Origin: G963662985 sp963662985
GTDB lineage: Bacteria; Chloroflexota; Anaerolineae; Anaerolineales; UBA11579
Reading direction: 5' to 3'
DNA length: 64,000 bases
NCBI GenBank assembly: GCA_963662985.1
Contig: OY760067.1
Location: 868,001-932,000 of the forward strand
In this document: piece by piece, positions 45,622 to 56,159 of the stretch
Layout of the letters: every line of letters starts with the position of its first letter
How positions within the stretch are numbered: the first letter of the stretch is position 1
Made by a program: the position numbers and the translations under genes
Notes under the pieces: model-generated
What the model was told of the DNA's origin: nothing
The model's database searches: none
What the model saw: the letters and a program-made list of their open reading frames with translations, nothing else

Positions 45622-46329
45622 TTATTTTGAGAGTGTTGATTCATATGTTTTATTGGCATAATAACCATGATACTCTTCTGGTAATAACTCAGCTATTTTT
45701 ATCATTACCAAGTCCGCATTACTTTGGCGAGAATTTCTTCTTTCTTGTCCTTTTCCTTCTACATCTGGTAAATAGATTGGGTTTCCAATCTTTACTTCAA
45801 TAATCGGTCTTTTTAATTTTAATGCCTTTTTTAACATATCACTTGTTGTTCCAATACATGCAACAGGCACAACAGGGACGTTAGTTTTATCAACAATATA
45901 TGAAATACCCGGATTTGCTTGATTCATCCCTTTAACTCTTGAGCGAGTTCCTTCCGGGGCAATTAAGAGCGTTTTCCCGGAATCCAAAATGTCTATGCAA
46001 ATCTCTAAGACTTTTCTATCATATTGTCCTCGGTTTACAGGAATAGCTTTGTAACTCATTGCTAGAAATTTAAAAACAGGATGTTTAAATAAATATTCAG
46101 CGCCTATTGCTTCTGGAGCTGGCTTCCAAAATGACATTAATAGCGGGGGTTCAAAGTAGGATACATGATTAAATGCAACAATAAAAGCATTGTTTTCTGG
46201 TAAATTCTCCCAACCTGAAATATGTACTCTTACTAATAAACGATATGCATTTCTCATTAAGAAACGAACTATCGCCCGACTAATTTTTGTCCAAAAACTT
46301 ATATTATATTTTACATCTGTTTTAGACAT
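45622..46329 (-). CDS. plsC: 1-acyl-sn-glycerol-3-phosphate acyltransferase, PlsC family
   Basis: A 235-residue acyltransferase. The catalytic block reads NHVSYFEPPLL, that is HX4E where HX4D is normal. Block II is PVNRGQYDR, block III EGTRSR, block IV VPVACIGT. It would acylate lysophosphatidic acid at the inner membrane. It follows cmk by 15 bp and lies in the same direction, a neighbourhood often seen in bacteria. The Asp-to-Glu change keeps the charge and may still be active. Confidence 0.9.
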   Translation of the reverse strand: MSKTDVKYNISFWTKISRAIVRFLMRNAYRLLVRVHISGWENLPENNAFIVAFNHVSYFEPPLLMSFWKPAPEAIGAEYLFKHPVFKFLAMSYKAIPVNRGQYDRKVLEICIDILDSGKTLLIAPEGTRSRVKGMNQANPGISYIVDKTNVPVVPVACIGTTSDMLKKALKLKRPIIEVKIGNPIYLPDVEGKGQERRNSRQSNADLVMIKIAELLPEEYHGYYANKTYESTLSK

Positions 46330-46344
46330 TTTTTACCTCTGTAC

Positions 46345-47025
46345 TTATTTATTACCATATATTAGATTCATTATTTCTTTCACAACTTCATCAATGGTTT
46401 TGTTATCTGAATCAACTATAATCGCATCATCAGCTGCACGAAGTGGTGAAATCTTTCTTTCAGAATCAATTTTATCTCGACGAATTATATTTCTTAATGT
46501 CTCATTATAATCAACTAATTCACCTCTAGCTTCTCGTTCTAAGACTCTTCGTTTTGTTCTTTCTTCTGCTGAAGCATCAAGATATATTTTTAAATCCGCA
46601 TCTGGTAAAACAACTGTGCCAATATCTCGTCCGACCATAATAACCTTCCCTTGAAGCCCAATTCTTCTTTGTTGCTTGGTTAATGCTTCTCGAACACCTA
46701 GATATGTGGACACTTGACTAACATTTTGGGAAACAGCTGAATTTCTAATTTCCCATGTACAATCTTTTCCGTCCACGGAAACATCATTTGTACGGCCATC
46801 CTCCTTTGAAGGTGGTAAAACATCAATTCGAATTGTCTCAGATAATTTTGTGCAAGCTTCTTCATCTTCAATATTTATGCCGTTATCAAGTACTGCGAAA
46901 GCAACGGCTCTATACATGACACCTGTATCAAAAAACATATATTCTAATTTATCAGCAATTTTCAAAGCAATTGTTGTTTTGCCAGAAGCAGCTGGACCAT
47001 CTATCGCTATTATTGAAGGAATCAT
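46345..47025 (-). CDS. cmk: cytidylate kinase
   Basis: A 226-residue enzyme. I choose the ATG at 47025 (MIPSIIAIDGPAASGKTT), with CGGAG upstream, rather than a longer frame. The P-loop is GPAASGKT. DTGVMYRAVA is the CMP-binding segment, and VGRDIGTVVLPDA and DKIDSERKISPLR complete the family pattern. It makes CDP and dCDP from CMP and dCMP. The plsC gene follows at 15 bp. Confidence 0.96.
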   Translation of the reverse strand: MIPSIIAIDGPAASGKTTIALKIADKLEYMFFDTGVMYRAVAFAVLDNGINIEDEEACTKLSETIRIDVLPPSKEDGRTNDVSVDGKDCTWEIRNSAVSQNVSQVSTYLGVREALTKQQRRIGLQGKVIMVGRDIGTVVLPDADLKIYLDASAEERTKRRVLEREARGELVDYNETLRNIIRRDKIDSERKISPLRAADDAIIVDSDNKTIDEVVKEIMNLIYGNK

Positions 47026-47136
47026 AAAAAATTTACTCCGCTTTTTATTTATATTGGATAAATCGTAAAAACTAGACCTTATTTTAAACAATCTTACCAA
47101 TAAAAGACATCAATTTAATGATTTAAAAACCTTAAA

Positions 47137-48783
47137 TTATTCAAACAAATTTTGAGGAACCCAAAGAATTATTTCTTGTTGATCAAATGAAATATCTCTA
47201 AATATTACCCAATTTAATATCTCATTGAAATCTAGATCGTGGAAGTCTGGGGAGGATTGAATATAAAAACTTTGTCCCCGATATTCCTCTTCAAATATTT
47301 CAAGATTTGAATCCTTATTTGTTATTAGACAATCAAGTAAAGAAGAATTATTTTTTAAATAATCCCTTGTCTCCCAAGTGATAGATTGAAATTTGACACT
47401 ATTGTTAACCGAAACTCCTGTATCTGTACCTAATGATTTTTCTGATATTTCTTGAAGCGCTTGATTAAACAAATTGATTTGATTAGTTGAAAAATTTGAG
47501 TTCCATAATTCAGCTTGGGTTATCATTTTATTATGGGTACCTCTCCAGCCAATTGCTAAAGAATAAAAACTTAACAAGATTACAAAAGCCCAGACTGCAC
47601 CTTGTTTTGCGATTTGAGTAGACCATCCAGCTGCAACCATCATTATTGATAAAATCATTAATACCAAAATTACAACTATTATTGTTATTTGAAGTAAGAA
47701 TTGATTTGACTCAATAGAATAATTATTTTTCGATATCGATGCAATATTAAACCACATAAAAAAGCCAAAAAGAACCAACCCAATCGATAAAATTATAGAA
47801 ATATCCTGGGTTTTTAAAACTTTAATACTATAAACTATAATTATCGAAGCTAAAAAACTTAAAGGAAGTGTTACTAAAATCAAATCAATTACTTGTCGGT
47901 TAGGATTAATTAGATTGGTAAAAATTGCAATTAATGAAAAAAATGAAAAAAATATTCCTATTCTGTGTTTCTTTTTAATTGAATAGATAATACCCATTAA
48001 TCCAAAAACTAGAGTTAAAGGGGCATATATAGGTAGTGAAATTAAGAATCTAACAATTGAAACCTTTTGATTTCCACTTACATGAACACAATTAAATAAA
48101 TATTCAATTGAATTTGATATTCCTTGTGGGAATCTACCAAAAAATGATGCAACTAAAAAATATGAAGCTATAAAAATCAATAAGTTAACTAGTATCTGTT
48201 TATAAGTAAAAGAAATTGTATATTTTTTCAATTTATTTTTTCTTAAAAATAAAATTGCTAAATATAATATCGACGTAAAAATAATAACAATAGCAAAATT
48301 TCCACTCAAAAAGAAATTTGCCATAATTATTGAGGCTGCAATCCATTTCTTTCGTTCAATACATAAAATTAATAAAACAAATAATGTAATTGGAATAATA
48401 GGAGTATCCAGTTTTCTTGACGCAGCAACTAATAAGGGATCAAAAGAAAAAATTACTACCATAATCAACACATTTATTTTTCCTAATTTCTCTTTCCAAA
48501 ACAAAGGAAGTATTGTTAGTATTGTTCCAACTAATGCTGGAAAAAATCTAGCCCAAAAAGTGGAGACTCCAAATAAAGAAAAGAGAATAGTTGTAATACT
48601 TAACGTTAGTGGAGTTACTGTTTCAAAAGATTGAGAGCTAAGAAACTTTAATGTTTGATTTGCAACATAAGCTTCATTTTCAGAAAGAGGAATATTACCT
48701 AGTCCTATAAAACGAATAAAGGCGGCAAAAATAAGGATAAGTAAATAAATGGCGTTTTCTATTGTTATTAATTTTACTTTCAT
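47137..48783 (-). CDS. polytopic GT39-like membrane glycosyltransferase
   Basis: A 548-residue membrane protein with about 12 helices and a soluble C-terminal part of 100 residues. The first outer loop has LSENEAYVANQTL, where acidic residues take the place of the DE pair of GT39/PMT enzymes, then STFWARFFPALVGTILTILP, typical of ArnT/PMT-like proteins that use lipid-linked sugars. It follows a DUF2298 gene by 4 bp and is the last of four related membrane proteins in a row. Substrates are unknown. Confidence 0.78.
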   Translation of the reverse strand: MKVKLITIENAIYLLILIFAAFIRFIGLGNIPLSENEAYVANQTLKFLSSQSFETVTPLTLSITTILFSLFGVSTFWARFFPALVGTILTILPLFWKEKLGKINVLIMVVIFSFDPLLVAASRKLDTPIIPITLFVLLILCIERKKWIAASIIMANFFLSGNFAIVIIFTSILYLAILFLRKNKLKKYTISFTYKQILVNLLIFIASYFLVASFFGRFPQGISNSIEYLFNCVHVSGNQKVSIVRFLISLPIYAPLTLVFGLMGIIYSIKKKHRIGIFFSFFSLIAIFTNLINPNRQVIDLILVTLPLSFLASIIIVYSIKVLKTQDISIILSIGLVLFGFFMWFNIASISKNNYSIESNQFLLQITIIVVILVLMILSIMMVAAGWSTQIAKQGAVWAFVILLSFYSLAIGWRGTHNKMITQAELWNSNFSTNQINLFNQALQEISEKSLGTDTGVSVNNSVKFQSITWETRDYLKNNSSLLDCLITNKDSNLEIFEEEYRGQSFYIQSSPDFHDLDFNEILNWVIFRDISFDQQEIILWVPQNLFE

Positions 48784-48787
48784 ACAA

Positions 48788-51283
48788 TTATCTTACCTGA
48801 TAAACTATCACTTCATCTGATTCAAATACTATATCCGCTAAAGCATTGAATTTTTCATCACTAATCTGATATGTACTTCTTTCAAGTGTACCAATATATA
48901 TAAATTTTATTTTATATATCTCAATAATATGTTGTGCTTCATCAACAGATTTTGTTTCATATAATGCTTGAATGTCCTGTGCACGAGTTCCTTGTGGTTC
49001 ATAACTACCACGCCATTGACCTTCATGCCCTTTCCAACCTAGGACTGATATTTGTCCAGAATGACTTGAAATACGGGCAGCGTATGAATACGAATCTCCA
49101 ACAGCTTCTGCTAAAATAGCCTGAGGTTGGTTCCAAAGCCAACTTACAGCCTCTTGTTCAGATAATGAATATAAAGAAGATGAAGTTCCATCTATCTTCC
49201 AATTATCGAAAAAAGATTTATTTACAACTGGGAGAACATCTGACATAGCAAAAGCAGTATATATAATCCCAGTTGCTATACTAAATATCAAAACAATTGA
49301 TACAAACCAATGTTTCCAACCTTTATACTTATTTATAAGTTGAATAGTTAGATATGCTGCCACAATTGACCATATTATCCATGTTTGATAATAAAATTTA
49401 AATATTGTATTAATTCGATATCCAAAAAAGTCCCTTAAATATACATATTCAGGAGCAAGTATCATCAATGTGCCAAATATCAATAAAATCATTATAAAAA
49501 CATCAGAAGAATTTTTTTCTTCTTTTAAAAGGATATTTATTTTATTTGAATATTTGAGTGTAAATAAGGTAGGTACTGAAAAGGATAAAATAACTAATAA
49601 AGTAATCCAAGTACCTGGTTGAAGCATTCTTTTTTTCAATCCCTGTATAAAAAGATTTTGAAAAGATTCATTAGCACCCATATTTCCCATAAATATTGAT
49701 GCTGATTGAGAATATGTATTTGAAATAGATGGTAAGACGCCTATAATTATGACTGATAATATAATTGTAAAAATTAATAATATTATAAAACCAAATAATG
49801 TATATATACTACTATTTAATAATTCTTTTTTTGATGTATTCGACATTAAGAAAAAATATATAAATATGGGAATAAGAAAAGGAAAAAACATTACCCAAAA
49901 ATGCGCACCACGTGTTATATAAATTAAATTAGGAATGATTCCACCAGCTTGAGAAGCAAAACTCATATGAAATGGTAAAAAGAAAATATACCCTAATAAT
50001 GCAATAGAGAAAAAATGAATGAGAAATTCCCATAACCTTTTCAATTTCCATCCATCTTCATATACTTTCCGAATCACAACAGCTGCACAAAAAACTGCTA
50101 AATATACGGGAAGATCCCAAAAATTTATAAACATTATTGCACCAAATAGTACAGATGCTACTATTAATTCAATTGGTGAGATGCTTAACTTGAAATAATA
50201 AAGCCAAGTTTGATTATTTTTTTTATTATTTTCAGTAACTAGTTTGTTTTTTGAATAAATTGCTAAAGAAAAACCAATTGTTAATAATGCAAAAGGGATT
50301 GATAAAACATGAGGATGGAGATCACCTAAGCGAAAAGAAAAGACAGGAAATTCATCAATGATTTCTTTAGCTTCTCCAATATAGTTTTGATCTTGGATTA
50401 CACGAGAAGCGCGCCACCACCACCAACTACCCGTTTGGAAATTTCGAATTAACCAAGATGGTTCAGAGGAAATCGGAGCAGTGTTCAAATCAGGAATAGC
50501 TAACCATTGCCAGAATTTTGAGCTCCAAGAACCATCTAAATTCTGTGTCCAAAATAGATGTCTTGCATGTAAAAGCTCTAAAAAACCCTCAGCATTACTA
50601 ACAAGAAGCAAGAAAAATGGTGCTGCTAATGAAGCTATTTTATTATTTTTTTCTTTCTCTGGGTTTTTTATCGATAGAATATTATACAAAATGGAGTATG
50701 CATTAACTGCAGATAAAGCAAAAATAAGGCTTAGCCCTAAATTAAATGCTATTCCCCCTGTAATTCCTGTAATCTTTGCTAATAACGCAACAAGTACATA
50801 TCCTAAATAATAATAAGAAATTGAATAACCTGATAACCAAGGATCAGCTGGTGGCATACTTTCAGAATGAATTAAAGAATTTATAAAAGCTAACTCCATT
50901 GGTTTTTCAGTATTTGTAATGGCTGGAGTGAATCCTTTCCATAATACAAACAAAACGAAAGCAATCATAAAAACTAATTCAATTGACAATATACTTGAAC
51001 CATGGGTTTTAAACCAGTCTTTTATTTCTTGAGAATGTTTTATATATATATAGCCTGATATACAAAGTAATAGTATTAATGCAAATAATATTCCTGCAAA
51101 TGAATTTTTCAATATTTTTAATATACTAGCCCACCAAAATAAAATCCCCCATAGTAATAAAGCTAAACTTTTACTAAACCCATATCCTTTGTCGTTTAAT
51201 GAATTGAAAATAATAAAACTGATTGGAAAAAGACCTAGACCAATTACTACTATTATTAGATACCAAAGAAGTGCATATGCCAT
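48788..51283 (-). CDS. DUF2298 membrane protein
   Basis: An 831-residue protein with about 16-18 helices. The DUF2298 signature is the loop SMPPADPWLSGYSISYYYLG, followed by a long outer part and HPHVLSIPFALL. The C-terminal region has a soluble stretch with VLGWKGHEGQWRG. DUF2298 proteins are common in Chloroflexota and some archaea and resemble GT39/GT83 transferases, but the reaction is not known. GGAGAGA precedes the ATG. It sits 9 bp after the GT39/DUF2298 fusion, which carries the same domain. Confidence 0.88.
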   Translation of the reverse strand: MAYALLWYLIIVVIGLGLFPISFIIFNSLNDKGYGFSKSLALLLWGILFWWASILKILKNSFAGILFALILLLCISGYIYIKHSQEIKDWFKTHGSSILSIELVFMIAFVLFVLWKGFTPAITNTEKPMELAFINSLIHSESMPPADPWLSGYSISYYYLGYVLVALLAKITGITGGIAFNLGLSLIFALSAVNAYSILYNILSIKNPEKEKNNKIASLAAPFFLLLVSNAEGFLELLHARHLFWTQNLDGSWSSKFWQWLAIPDLNTAPISSEPSWLIRNFQTGSWWWWRASRVIQDQNYIGEAKEIIDEFPVFSFRLGDLHPHVLSIPFALLTIGFSLAIYSKNKLVTENNKKNNQTWLYYFKLSISPIELIVASVLFGAIMFINFWDLPVYLAVFCAAVVIRKVYEDGWKLKRLWEFLIHFFSIALLGYIFFLPFHMSFASQAGGIIPNLIYITRGAHFWVMFFPFLIPIFIYFFLMSNTSKKELLNSSIYTLFGFIILLIFTIILSVIIIGVLPSISNTYSQSASIFMGNMGANESFQNLFIQGLKKRMLQPGTWITLLVILSFSVPTLFTLKYSNKINILLKEEKNSSDVFIMILLIFGTLMILAPEYVYLRDFFGYRINTIFKFYYQTWIIWSIVAAYLTIQLINKYKGWKHWFVSIVLIFSIATGIIYTAFAMSDVLPVVNKSFFDNWKIDGTSSSLYSLSEQEAVSWLWNQPQAILAEAVGDSYSYAARISSHSGQISVLGWKGHEGQWRGSYEPQGTRAQDIQALYETKSVDEAQHIIEIYKIKFIYIGTLERSTYQISDEKFNALADIVFESDEVIVYQVR

Positions 51284-51292
51284 ACTTCTCTC

Positions 51293-54200
51293 CTACTGAA
51301 TTACTTGATAGAGTGCTGTTTGTCCATCCTGATAAACCAACTTCCAAAGATTACCTGACCAAAGTGAAAATTTATCAATGCCATTTGCTTCATAAAAAGC
51401 ACGTTCTAATTTACCAACAACTATATATTGTATATCATATTCTTCAATAAAAGTTTCTACAAATGTTTTATCAAGAGAATTATAAAAATTTTCTATATCA
51501 GCAGCCCGTTGCCAAACTTCTGCATCTTGTAAAATACCTCTTTGTTGTCTTTGATGCCAATTCCATCCTAAAACTGTAGGTAAGCCTGTATAGATTGAAA
51601 TACGTCCTCCCCAATAATATTCATGGATTTGTGCTTCAACAATATGAGGAGTTCCTTCTATATTTTGTTGCATCCATTGTATTAATCGATAATCTTCATC
51701 AAAATCAATTTGTTGATCCTGATCATAGTAACTAGCTGTGAGCATATACTCCATGCCGTCTAAAGTATTTGGCGCTTCCATTGACATTCTATCTTTTATC
51801 TTTGCTGAAGTACCTATGATTGGAAAAAGCATAGATAAGAATAAAAGAGCTATCATTAATACATTAAATAATTTTTGCCAATGTCGTTTCCATGAGTGAC
51901 TTATACTTAAAATCCATCCCAAAGCCAAAGCAGAAGCTATCGAAAATAATGTCCAAGCTTGAAGATAGAATTTAAAAACAGTATTCATTCTTGCTATATC
52001 ACCATCTAAGACAATCACCTCAACCATTAATGTTAGGAATAAGGCTGAACCAGCTAAAAATAACCCAATTTGTTTTGATACACTATTTTTCTTTAAAAAT
52101 AATAATAAAACAATCCAAACTCCAAGAGGAATTACTATCCATGCTATTTTCACTCCTCCCACTAACCATAAAGCCAAAATTGCAACCAGTGACAGCAATG
52201 GTATTCCTATTACCGCCCACATATTCTCTTTTAATACAAGAATAAATTGTGCTGGGGTATCTATTAGCCAAAGTTTTGTCTCCCATATCAGCCAACTAGT
52301 TATAATTGCTATAAACAAACCCCAATGTGTTAAATAATTTGAAATTGAAGTTGTTTGTCCAGTCCATGGTTTTAATGAAGAATAGCCAGCTATATTCCAA
52401 TAATCGTAAAAATAGACCGCTGCTTTAAATGATAAATAAAGTACTATTATAGAAGTAAAAGCCACTAAGAGCTTTTCTAAAGTATCTTTATATTTAATGT
52501 CTTTTTTAATTAAGCTTGGATTATAAAACTTAATTATTCCAAAAAATAATGCAACACCAGTTAATGTTAAATAAACTGGGTAATCCCATGTATTTGTCAT
52601 ATAAATCATTGCTATCACAATGCCGGCAAAGATAATTTTTATTCCAAAATTAGGCAGTATTTTTGATTGATTTTTGAAATAGAAAATCAAAGATAAAGAA
52701 ATTGCCATGATTAATGTAGCTAAGGATAATGAAAAATAATGAGCATGAGGATCGGCATACACAAATGTAAAAAATGGAAATTCTGTTATTGGTTCAGTTT
52801 CACCAATTGCTCGAATTACTCTTCCAGGCCACCAATAATAATCACTTAAATAATAAGGAAGTTGCTGCCCTGATATAGATAAAAAGAATCCTTGAATCCC
52901 CCATCCAATCTTTTGAAAAAATTTGCCACTATCAAACGTTAGATTTGCATTTAAAGCTCCCAATTTTGAGAATCCAACTAAAAGCATTTGAATCATTCCC
53001 ATATTACCAAAGATGGCTAAGAAACTCCCTCCCGCTGTACCAACAATCCAAGGTGATATAGGTTTTTCGTTCTCTCTTTTTCGATTATTTAAAAGATATA
53101 AATTCCAACTAATTGAAAATCCACCCACAACTAAAATTGCTAATAAAGTTGGTAAAATTAAATTATATGCAAAGGAAGGTGTAATACCAAGCAATTTTAC
53201 AAGCGTTCCTACAAGAACAAATCCAAAATAATAATAATTTAAATAACCTCCTGAAAACCAAGGATCATATGGAGGAAAGGTTTCGCTTTTCAGAATTGCA
53301 TTAAAATATGCGAAATCCATTGGTTTTTCTCCACCCTTAGAAATATGCCATAAATCTGGGTTTCCAAATCGAATTAACAATCCCGCAATAAATACAACTA
53401 AAAATATTACTTCAATAAATAAGTAATATTTCCAATATAACTTAAGTTCTTTTTTTAATTCATCTTTTTGTTTTATGGCAAAAAGATGACCAATAATGGC
53501 TATGATTCCCCAAATTACTATTATTTCAATTCTAGAATATGAAACACCTAAGTTTGCAAAAAACCATGCAAAAAAAGCTAATAATGCCATCCCAGCAATA
53601 CGTGTTACAGAATACCCCTTATCAGGTAAGTTTGAAAATAAATAACGGAGTATAGGATAAACAGAAATACTTAATAACCACAATATAAAAAGCCACACAA
53701 TTACACCAACAATTTGGTTTTGATTGATAAGAGAATTAGTGTTAAATAATTTTGACCACGTACCAGCACCATTTTGAAAAACAGCTTGCTCTTTAGTCAA
53801 CATTAAATTGGGCTGATCTTGCGCTTGTTGAGGTGTTAATCCAGTTTTTGTTGCTTCTAGTGGTGTTAAATGTTGAAAATTAGAAATATCAATTGAATTG
53901 AAAAATTTAGCAACAGCATTCGCATCATATGTATCAGATTTTTTAAAAACAAATACTTTTGGATGATCATAAACAGTAAACGCTTCTTCTGATGATTGGT
54001 CATTTATCTGAAAATTGCCAATATGGGGAGGATTTTCTGCTATATATACTAAATCAAATCCTAAACGACTTTGATACATCCCCAATTCAACATTGTTATA
54101 ACATTTCTCAACTGATAATGTTTCAGGGCATCCCATTAAGGCACTATAATATTGCTCTGCCATAGGATAACGTTCTGGAATTCTTGGTAAACTTCCCCAT

Positions 54201-56143
54201 TGGCGGCTTGAGCTTATAAAAAGGTAATCTCCTTGATTAAGCATAGAAATAAAACGATCTCTTTTTATTTCGTCTCCATCCGCATAAATATCTAAATTCA
54301 AATCGCTACGATATAAACCTGCAAAAGGATCATAATTTTCAACACGGAAGGGAAGAGCCATATCCCAATTTGTTTCGTTAATTGGGGCTGCACCTGTAAT
54401 CATTAATGCTTCAGTTGTGTTTACTACTATTTCCATTGAATAAAGCATGTTTTCTTGAATCAAAATAGGTTCATCAAATTTCAATATATAATCTGTTTTT
54501 CCATTTTCAATCTCTGGAATGAGAAAAGCTACAGGATTATCTCCAATTTTTATTGAAACCACATGAATCACATCATTCTCATGGTTATCATCGAGTAATT
54601 GGACTGTCTCCAGTTTATAAAAATGAAGCTCAGATAAAACTCCTGTTCTGTTTGCTAGAAAATTAAAAGAATAAGGTATTCCATTATTAAATATATAATT
54701 CTGAGAAATTGCTATTTGTTGATTATAAGTTTCACCATCTTCCAATTGAATTGGGAGGGTAATTGGACCTGGAACATTTTGGTAGATCCATTTTGATGCT
54801 TCATGCCTAGGCTCTTCATTTGAATAGATATTTGAAAAGGCTATTCCATAAATTATGGTTCCAATGACTGCAAAAATAGCAACACCTTTTCCAATTATTC
54901 CAAATATCTGGTTTATCCTGCTGCTTTCATTTATTTTCAACTCAATTAATTGAATTACAGCCCACCCAGCAAATATAGCTAAAGGAGCATAAATATTAAA
55001 TTGATAACGCATTGTGGGATTAAAGGCCATAGATTGCCAAAGAAAATATGCAACAGTCCAAATCCAGATGATTAAGAAGTTTCGAGAATTCTTATCAAAT
55101 TTATTTTTGATAATTTTAATTGCAGAGAAAACTACACCTCCCCATGCAACAATTGCCATTGGCAATCCAATCCCCCAAAGAGATAAATTTATAAACGAGA
55201 AGAATTTTGTTCTTCTTGCCCATTGAATCGAAGGTGGCCAATCAATCGCTCCTGCAGCTTGAGATTGTTGAGAGGCTATCGCACTCCACCATTTTGGATT
55301 AATACCAAAATTGAAAAAAGATGAGCCTTTAAATGCGTAAGGTTGAGCTACACGAAATGTTAGTAAAGCTAATAAAGCACCAAATATTAAATATCCTATA
55401 ATTCGCCAAAAAGAATTTATTTTATCTTCTTTAGATATATCCCATAATTGAATCAAAACAGCTAATGGTAATAATAAAGCTACTGGAAATGCGCTTAGTT
55501 TAGATGCCATTGCTAATCCAAAGCCTAAACCAAACAATGCAGATAATAACCAATTTAACTTAATTTCTTGTATTTCTTTCCCTTCAATATTTAGGGTTGT
55601 TTTGTTTGTTTGTGTAGAAATTAAAACTGTAATATATATTGAAAATACAACGAAAAGATTTGTAAAGGTATCTACAACATAAAAATGTGAAAGCTGAATA
55701 TTTAAAACAGAAAAAGCTGAAAAGATACCAGCTAGCAAAGCAACTTTTTCTTTAAATAATCTTCGGGCTATTAAATATACAAGAATAACAACTAAAAAAT
55801 CAGCCATAGCTGAAAGATGTCGTCCAACTATAAAGGTATTTCCATACCCATTAAGCTCTGTCCATTGACTAATATATCTGGTAATAAAAATCGGTACGGT
55901 ACCATAGACATAGAAATCATATCCTCTATTATTTGGATTGAGTGATGAATTTTCTGTATCAAAATATTCAATTATAGAATTTACTGGACTAATTGCAGAT
56001 GTTACCAAACTTAAAAAGCGTTCATCTGGATGTGGATTTTCAACTTCATCCCAATCACTTCCATAAAATCGTAAGAATAATGCAGCAACTAAAATAAAAA
56101 TAAAAATTATGTCATATAACCAAACTTTTGTTTTTTCTTTCAA
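51293..56143 (-). CDS. giant GT39-DUF2298 fusion membrane protein
   Basis: About 1,616 residues. I start at TTG 56143, since AAGAGGT lies 6 bp upstream; an ATG at 56209 would overlap the previous gene and has no such site. The first half is a GT39/PMT-like transferase (ENPHPDERFLSL with the acidic pair, ARRLFKEKVALLAGIFSA). A soluble extracellular stretch of about 350 residues follows, then a complete DUF2298 half (PPYDPWFSGGYLNYYYFG, YADPHAHYFSLSLATL) and a tail with LGWNWHQRQQRG. The tail repeats the pattern of the downstream DUF2298 protein, so the halves may be paralogues. It probably transfers sugars at the outer membrane face. Confidence 0.87.
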   Translation of the reverse strand: MKEKTKVWLYDIIFIFILVAALFLRFYGSDWDEVENPHPDERFLSLVTSAISPVNSIIEYFDTENSSLNPNNRGYDFYVYGTVPIFITRYISQWTELNGYGNTFIVGRHLSAMADFLVVILVYLIARRLFKEKVALLAGIFSAFSVLNIQLSHFYVVDTFTNLFVVFSIYITVLISTQTNKTTLNIEGKEIQEIKLNWLLSALFGLGFGLAMASKLSAFPVALLLPLAVLIQLWDISKEDKINSFWRIIGYLIFGALLALLTFRVAQPYAFKGSSFFNFGINPKWWSAIASQQSQAAGAIDWPPSIQWARRTKFFSFINLSLWGIGLPMAIVAWGGVVFSAIKIIKNKFDKNSRNFLIIWIWTVAYFLWQSMAFNPTMRYQFNIYAPLAIFAGWAVIQLIELKINESSRINQIFGIIGKGVAIFAVIGTIIYGIAFSNIYSNEEPRHEASKWIYQNVPGPITLPIQLEDGETYNQQIAISQNYIFNNGIPYSFNFLANRTGVLSELHFYKLETVQLLDDNHENDVIHVVSIKIGDNPVAFLIPEIENGKTDYILKFDEPILIQENMLYSMEIVVNTTEALMITGAAPINETNWDMALPFRVENYDPFAGLYRSDLNLDIYADGDEIKRDRFISMLNQGDYLFISSSRQWGSLPRIPERYPMAEQYYSALMGCPETLSVEKCYNNVELGMYQSRLGFDLVYIAENPPHIGNFQINDQSSEEAFTVYDHPKVFVFKKSDTYDANAVAKFFNSIDISNFQHLTPLEATKTGLTPQQAQDQPNLMLTKEQAVFQNGAGTWSKLFNTNSLINQNQIVGVIVWLFILWLLSISVYPILRYLFSNLPDKGYSVTRIAGMALLAFFAWFFANLGVSYSRIEIIVIWGIIAIIGHLFAIKQKDELKKELKLYWKYYLFIEVIFLVVFIAGLLIRFGNPDLWHISKGGEKPMDFAYFNAILKSETFPPYDPWFSGGYLNYYYFGFVLVGTLVKLLGITPSFAYNLILPTLLAILVVGGFSISWNLYLLNNRKRENEKPISPWIVGTAGGSFLAIFGNMGMIQMLLVGFSKLGALNANLTFDSGKFFQKIGWGIQGFFLSISGQQLPYYLSDYYWWPGRVIRAIGETEPITEFPFFTFVYADPHAHYFSLSLATLIMAISLSLIFYFKNQSKILPNFGIKIIFAGIVIAMIYMTNTWDYPVYLTLTGVALFFGIIKFYNPSLIKKDIKYKDTLEKLLVAFTSIIVLYLSFKAAVYFYDYWNIAGYSSLKPWTGQTTSISNYLTHWGLFIAIITSWLIWETKLWLIDTPAQFILVLKENMWAVIGIPLLSLVAILALWLVGGVKIAWIVIPLGVWIVLLLFLKKNSVSKQIGLFLAGSALFLTLMVEVIVLDGDIARMNTVFKFYLQAWTLFSIASALALGWILSISHSWKRHWQKLFNVLMIALLFLSMLFPIIGTSAKIKDRMSMEAPNTLDGMEYMLTASYYDQDQQIDFDEDYRLIQWMQQNIEGTPHIVEAQIHEYYWGGRISIYTGLPTVLGWNWHQRQQRGILQDAEVWQRAADIENFYNSLDKTFVETFIEEYDIQYIVVGKLERAFYEANGIDKFSLWSGNLWKLVYQDGQTALYQVIQ

Positions 56144-56159
56144 AATATTACCTCTTATT

